The translations under genes and the position numbers were made by a program. Positions 61,573-64,000 of a stretch of DNA of 64,000 nucleotides are shown here, in pieces. Source of the DNA: Mesorhizobium loti (GTDB lineage Bacteria; Pseudomonadota; Alphaproteobacteria; Rhizobiales; Rhizobiaceae). The notes beneath the pieces are model-generated. The model did not search any database, was not told the origin of the DNA, and saw only the letters and a program-made list of their open reading frames with translations. The stretch covers positions 153,729-217,728 of the forward strand of contig NZ_PJRO01000009.1 in NCBI RefSeq assembly GCF_002858745.1, in the 5' to 3' direction. Numbering within the stretch: the stretch's first letter is position 1; every line of letters begins with the position of its first letter.

Positions 61573-62223
61573 TCAGTTGTCGTCGCGCATGACGGTCAGG
61601 TGCGTTGCCTTTTTCGTCAGCACCCGATCGGTGATGCGATAGCCGAGTGCAGCAAGGTCTATATCCGAAAACAGGTTTTCGCCGGAGCCCATCAGGAAGG
61701 GCGAGACGGCCAGATGCAGGTCGTCGACCAGTCGGGCCTTGAGATATTGCTTCAGCGTCTCGACGCCACCGCCGACGCGGATATCCTTGCCTGCTGCCGC
61801 TTGCGTGGCTTGCGCCAGCGTGTCCTCGATGCCGCCGGTGACGAAATGAAAGATCGTGCCACCTTCCATGATAATCGGCGCACGCGCGTGATGTGTCAGC
61901 ACGAAAACCGGTACGTGATAGGGCGGGTTGCTGCCCCACCAACCCTTCCAATTCTCATCCGGCCAGGGACCGCGCACCGGCCCGAACATGTTGCGGCCGA
62001 GAATCCAGGCGCCAAGATTGTCGAAACTGCGCGTGGCGAATTCATTGTCGACGTCCTTCAATCCCTCTCCCTGGCCAAGCATCGTCTTGAAGGTGTGTGT
62101 TTCGAAAAACCACTCATGCAGCTTTTCACCGTTTTCGCCGAGCGGGTTTTCCAGGCTCTGGTTCGGTCCGGCGCCGTAACCATCTTGGGAAATCGAGAAT
62201 GCGCGAACCACCAGTTTGGACAT
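61573..62223 (-). CDS. Dihydrofolate reductase/RibD C-terminal domain protein
   Basis: This 216-residue protein has the RibD-C/DHFR-like fold: VVRAFSISQDGYGAG, GAWILGRNMFGPVRGPW, VFVLTHHAR, DIRVGGGVETLKQYL and LHLAVSPFLMGSGE. Such stand-alone proteins are NADPH-dependent reductases of unknown substrate, not folate enzymes as a rule. The ATG at 62223 has AGGGG upstream. Two palindromic sites sit just upstream, implying a dedicated repressor not encoded here. Confidence 0.88.
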   Translation of the reverse strand: MSKLVVRAFSISQDGYGAGPNQSLENPLGENGEKLHEWFFETHTFKTMLGQGEGLKDVDNEFATRSFDNLGAWILGRNMFGPVRGPWPDENWKGWWGSNPPYHVPVFVLTHHARAPIIMEGGTIFHFVTGGIEDTLAQATQAAAGKDIRVGGGVETLKQYLKARLVDDLHLAVSPFLMGSGENLFSDIDLAALGYRITDRVLTKKATHLTVMRDDN

Positions 62224-62236
62224 CACGGGCCCCTAT

Positions 62237-62261
62237 AACCAATTGCGAAGTGCAACTGGTT
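62237..62261. promoter_or_regulatory. Tandem operator, site 1, upstream of the RibD-like gene
   Basis: AACCAATTGC and GCAACTGGTT are near-perfect inverted arms around GAAGT. It begins 14 bases before the start codon (minus-strand gene). ArsR- and HxlR-type repressors bind sites of this kind. Site 2 follows with centres 33 bases apart. Confidence 0.6.
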
Positions 62262-62269
62262 TGTAGAAT

Positions 62270-62294
62270 AACCAATTGTGAAATGCAACCGGTT
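62270..62294. promoter_or_regulatory. Tandem operator, site 2
   Basis: AACCAATTGT and GCAACCGGTT repeat the site-1 layout around GAAAT. The 33-base centre distance is close to three DNA turns, so two dimers could bind the same face. Confidence 0.6.
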
Positions 62295-62344
62295 TTTCTG
62301 CCGGGCAGAAATCAAGCATCACTCGAACAGGTTGCCGCAAAACA

Positions 62345-62370
62345 AAAGCGGCGGGCAAGCCCGCCGCTTT
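62345..62370 (-). terminator. Terminator after the first DUF680 gene
   Basis: AAAGCGGCGGG and CCCGCCGCTTT form a perfect 11-base stem with a CAAG loop; on the minus strand the stem ends in TTT and leads into a T-rich run, beyond the stop codon at 62395. Confidence 0.8.
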
Positions 62371-62394
62371 TCGCATCGAGATAAAAGCCAGCTG

Positions 62395-62643
62395 CTAACG
62401 GTTGCCGAAATGGTCGACCCGGTAGTCGATGGTCGCCTGGTCGGTCTTGTCGGCAGAGCTCAGCTTGCCGCCGTCCAGCCACTGCGCGGCAGCGCTGTGC
62501 GTGGCGATCGAAGCGGTGTGTCCGCTGTCGACGGTCGTCGCCTGGGGGTTCGAGCCGGCATAGGCATCAAAATTGTCGCTACCTGCGAAAGCGGCACCAG
62601 AGGCAACCAGAAGAGCAGCAGCGGTAAGAGCGAGGGTCTTCAT
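62395..62643 (-). CDS. DUF680 family exported protein, copy 1
   Basis: This 82-residue protein has a signal peptide (MKTLALTAAALLVASGAAFA) nearly identical to the two paralogues at 63060 and 63313. The mature part contains GSDNFDAYAGSN and TTVDSGHTASI, the DUF680 pattern. The family is found essentially in Mesorhizobium and has no known function. The mature region has diverged most of the three copies. Its promoter region resembles that of the 63313 gene. Confidence 0.85.
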   Translation of the reverse strand: MKTLALTAAALLVASGAAFAGSDNFDAYAGSNPQATTVDSGHTASIATHSAAAQWLDGGKLSSADKTDQATIDYRVDHFGNR

Positions 62644-62649
62644 TTCAAA

Positions 62650-62765
62650 CTCCAACGTTCGAATTTTCCGTCCGTCAGCGGCGTGTTCTTGGGGGGCAAT
62701 CGCGTCGTTCGGACACAACAGAAATGGAAATGGGAGCCCGAAGGTTCCAATCACAAGAATGTTTA
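62650..62765 (-). promoter_or_regulatory. Conserved upstream region of DUF680 copy 1 with ECF-type promoter
   Basis: On the minus strand GGAAC (62744-62748) and CATT (62723-62726) are separated by 17 bases, close to the GGAAC-N16/17-CGTT consensus of the alphaproteobacterial general stress sigma factor EcfG. The whole block matches 63540-63655 upstream of copy 3, including the TTTCCGTCCGTCA segment nearer the gene. The gap from 62766 to 62996 shows nothing else. Confidence 0.5.
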
Positions 62766-62996
62766 TGCGCCTCGGTCGAATATGCCTTGAAGTCTGATGA
62801 GGTTGGTTCTAACGGCAAAAAAGATGCTTGTTTTACAATGCTTTGACAGCAAGGCTGTGTTCAGGTCATGGGTTGGGCCGTAAACTGTTCTCAGCCTCTG
62901 ACCGCAGTGTCACCGCCTCGCGAACGACACCCTGGTTTTCGATGGCATGAGTATTCGCACGCGCGCATCGCTCGATTTTCCGGACGGCAAAAACGA

Positions 62997-63026
62997 AAAA
63001 AGCGGCGGGCAAGCCCACCGCTTTTT
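62997..63026 (-). terminator. Terminator after the DUF680 pair
   Basis: AAAAAGCGGCGGG and CCCACCGCTTTTT pair with one wobble around CAAG. On the minus strand it ends in a T-run, 34 bases past the stop at 63060. Confidence 0.75.
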
Positions 63027-63059
63027 GAGGCTGGATGCCGGTTTGCGCCGGCAGCCAGG

Positions 63060-63266
63060 TTAGCTGTTGCCGCCGAGGCGCGGAGCACCGTCGGTGACTG
63101 CCTTCACGGTTTCCTGCGAGGAAGCCGAACCATTCTGGATCGAAGCCGTGTAGGAGCTGTCAACGTTCGAATAGGTGTTGTTCGAGCCGTAGTGGTCGCT
63201 GCCGTTGGCGAAAGCGGAGCCGGCGGCAACGAGGAGGGCGGCGGCGGTGAGAGTAATGGTTTTCAT
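63060..63266 (-). CDS. DUF680 family exported protein, copy 2
   Basis: This 68-residue protein has a signal peptide (MKTITLTAAALLVAAGSAFA) and mature NGSDHYGSNNTYSNVDSSYTAS, ending APRLGGNS. It is most similar to copy 3, 46 bases upstream, and probably shares its transcript. Function unknown; a small secreted periplasmic protein. Ribosome site GGAGAT. Confidence 0.88.
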   Translation of the reverse strand: MKTITLTAAALLVAAGSAFANGSDHYGSNNTYSNVDSSYTASIQNGSASSQETVKAVTDGAPRLGGNS

Positions 63267-63312
63267 TTTCGTATCTCCAATTGGGATTATGAGTTGATGT
63301 GTCGGTTGGTGA

Positions 63313-63528
63313 TTAGCTGTTGCCACCCAGGCGCGGAGCGCCATCGGCGAGCGGCTTCACAACGGTGTTGCCGAGGTCGTGCTTGGCCGCATCGGACTTG
63401 ACCGAGGCGGTGTAGGAGCTGTCGACGTTCGAGTAGGTGAAGTTCGAGCCGTAGTGGTCGCTACCGTTGGCAAAAGCAGTACCGGCAGCAACGAGCAGGG
63501 CAGCAGCAGTAAGAGCAATGGTCTTCAT
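63313..63528 (-). CDS. DUF680 family exported protein, copy 3
   Basis: This 71-residue protein shares with copy 2 the signal peptide, the NGSDHYGSN start, SNVDSSYTAS and the identical end DGAPRLGGNS, with a divergent central stretch (VKSDAAKHDLGNTVV). Conserved ends with a variable middle suggest recent tandem duplication. First gene of a two-gene unit. Confidence 0.88.
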   Translation of the reverse strand: MKTIALTAAALLVAAGTAFANGSDHYGSNFTYSNVDSSYTASVKSDAAKHDLGNTVVKPLADGAPRLGGNS

Positions 63529-63539
63529 TTTCGTACTCC

Positions 63540-63655
63540 AAATTTCTTTTTCCGTCCGTCAAGCGGCGTAGTCTCTTGGGAGGTAATCTCGTCGTTCGGA
63601 CCACACAGAAATGGGAATGGCCCTCAAAAGGTTCCAATCACGAGAATGTTTAGCA
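63540..63655 (-). promoter_or_regulatory. Conserved upstream region of DUF680 copy 3 with ECF-type promoter
   Basis: GGAAC (63631-63635) and CATT (63610-63613) on the minus strand are again 17 bases apart, about 82 bases before the start codon, versus 80 for copy 1. The duplication therefore included the promoter. The 63656-63873 stretch beyond is AT-rich and I see no convincing gene in it. Confidence 0.5.
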
Positions 63656-63873
63656 GCCATGCAAAAATGGCTCTTGAAGTTTGATTTAGGTGACACATAG
63701 AGCTGGAAAATCTATTTGTTTTCATATGGTTGATAGGGTGTTTGTGGACTGGTATCAAAAACCATACTGAACCATCGTTCAGTGAGTTCTGAACAGATTG
63801 TCTCTGTTTGGTGAACGTAAATGCAGTTTTAGGATTGAAAACGTTGACGCACTGGAGGGCCAAAGTCATCATT

Positions 63874-64000
63874 CTGTGAAGCTGTGAAGCTGTGAAGCTG
63901 TGAAGCTGTGAAGCTGTGAAGCTGTGAAGCTGTGAAGCTGTGAAGCTGTGAAGCTGTGAAGCTGTGAAGCTGTGAAGCTGTGAAGCTGTGAAGCTGTGAA
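63874..64000. repeat. Octanucleotide tandem repeat (CTGTGAAG)n reaching the window edge
   Basis: CTGTGAAG is repeated 15 times plus seven bases with no variation and continues past the window end. On the plus strand each frame meets TGA; on the minus strand all frames are open and would encode a repeated LHSFTASQ octapeptide. Perfect short repeats of this kind are prone to slippage. Confidence 0.95.

Noticed and set aside
62868..63401. A 177-codon plus-strand frame over two DUF680 genes
   Set aside because: Runs through a terminator and antisense to secreted paralogues; composition is non-coding.
63624..63872. An 82-codon minus-strand frame next to the tandem repeat
   Set aside because: AT-rich, overlaps the DUF680 promoter block, no ribosome site or domain; it could only matter if a gene enters through the repeat.
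63874..64000. CRISPR array
   Set aside because: Repeat units are contiguous 8-mers with no spacers and no cas genes.

Overview
The window is about 64 kb of GC-rich, densely coding alphaproteobacterial chromosome, most likely from Mesorhizobium or a close relative in the Rhizobiales. The main signs are three DUF680 paralogues at 62.4-63.5 kb (a family known essentially from Mesorhizobium), a rhizobial-type aglEFGAK alpha-glucoside operon, a BacA/SbmA peptide transporter, an F0 operon (atpI-B-E-F'-F) separate from the F1 genes, and short palindromic intergenic repeats of the rhizobial kind. I see no rRNA, tRNA, transposase, prophage or CRISPR array.

Layout. (1) 1-13.1 kb is a tryptophan/anthranilate catabolic locus: a partial substrate-binding protein, a GntR regulator, the 2-aminobenzoyl-CoA monooxygenase/reductase operon with beta-oxidation-type enzymes, a cupin and a Rid protein; then kynA-kynU-anthranilate-CoA ligase on the other strand and a divergent kynurenine formamidase. 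Together they give a route from tryptophan through kynurenine and anthranilate to anthraniloyl-CoA and ring reduction. (2) 13.1-19.9 kb is an uncharacterised divergent regulon: GntR, RutA-like flavin monooxygenase, flavin reductase, HpaI-type aldolase and a V4R-like protein on one side; an aminotransferase, amino-acid binding protein, a decayed permease remnant and an intact permease on the other. Two CAGTATACTG palindromes lie between the two arms. (3) 19.9-20.7 kb is a YbaY/META-domain protein. (4) 20.9-34.1 kb is a sugar island: SorC regulator, bifunctional class II aldolase/dehydrogenase, a ribose-type ABC importer, methylthioribose kinase, MTR-1-P isomerase, deoxyribose-phosphate aldolase and an ALDH16-type double aldehyde dehydrogenase. 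It reads as import and carbon recovery from 5-deoxypentoses or methylthioribose (a DHAP-shunt-like route) together with deoxyribose.

(5) 34.1-47.7 kb is mixed housekeeping and accessory genes: ArsC-like protein, DUF488 protein with an apparent ATA start, M29 aminopeptidase, LysR, two MFS exporters, BacA, polysaccharide deacetylase, TPR membrane protein, Der GTPase and a SleB-type hydrolase. (6) 47.8-50.6 kb is the F0 ATP synthase operon. (7) 50.6-53.5 kb holds a long palindromic repeat, rnhB, a radical SAM protein and a short GT2-like protein. (8) 53.5-61.5 kb is aglR plus aglEFGAK with AAGCGCTT operator-like palindromes. (9) 61.5-64 kb has a RibD-like reductase with tandem operators, the DUF680 genes with duplicated promoter regions, and an octanucleotide tandem repeat that runs off the window edge.

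The points most worth follow-up are the 5-deoxypentose/methylthioribose island, the uncharacterised monooxygenase-aldolase-aminotransferase regulon with its decayed permease, the shared motif linking the two arms of the tryptophan/anthranilate locus, and the DUF680 cluster with paired stress-type promoters. All functional calls rest on reading protein motifs and gene order; no database search was possible.
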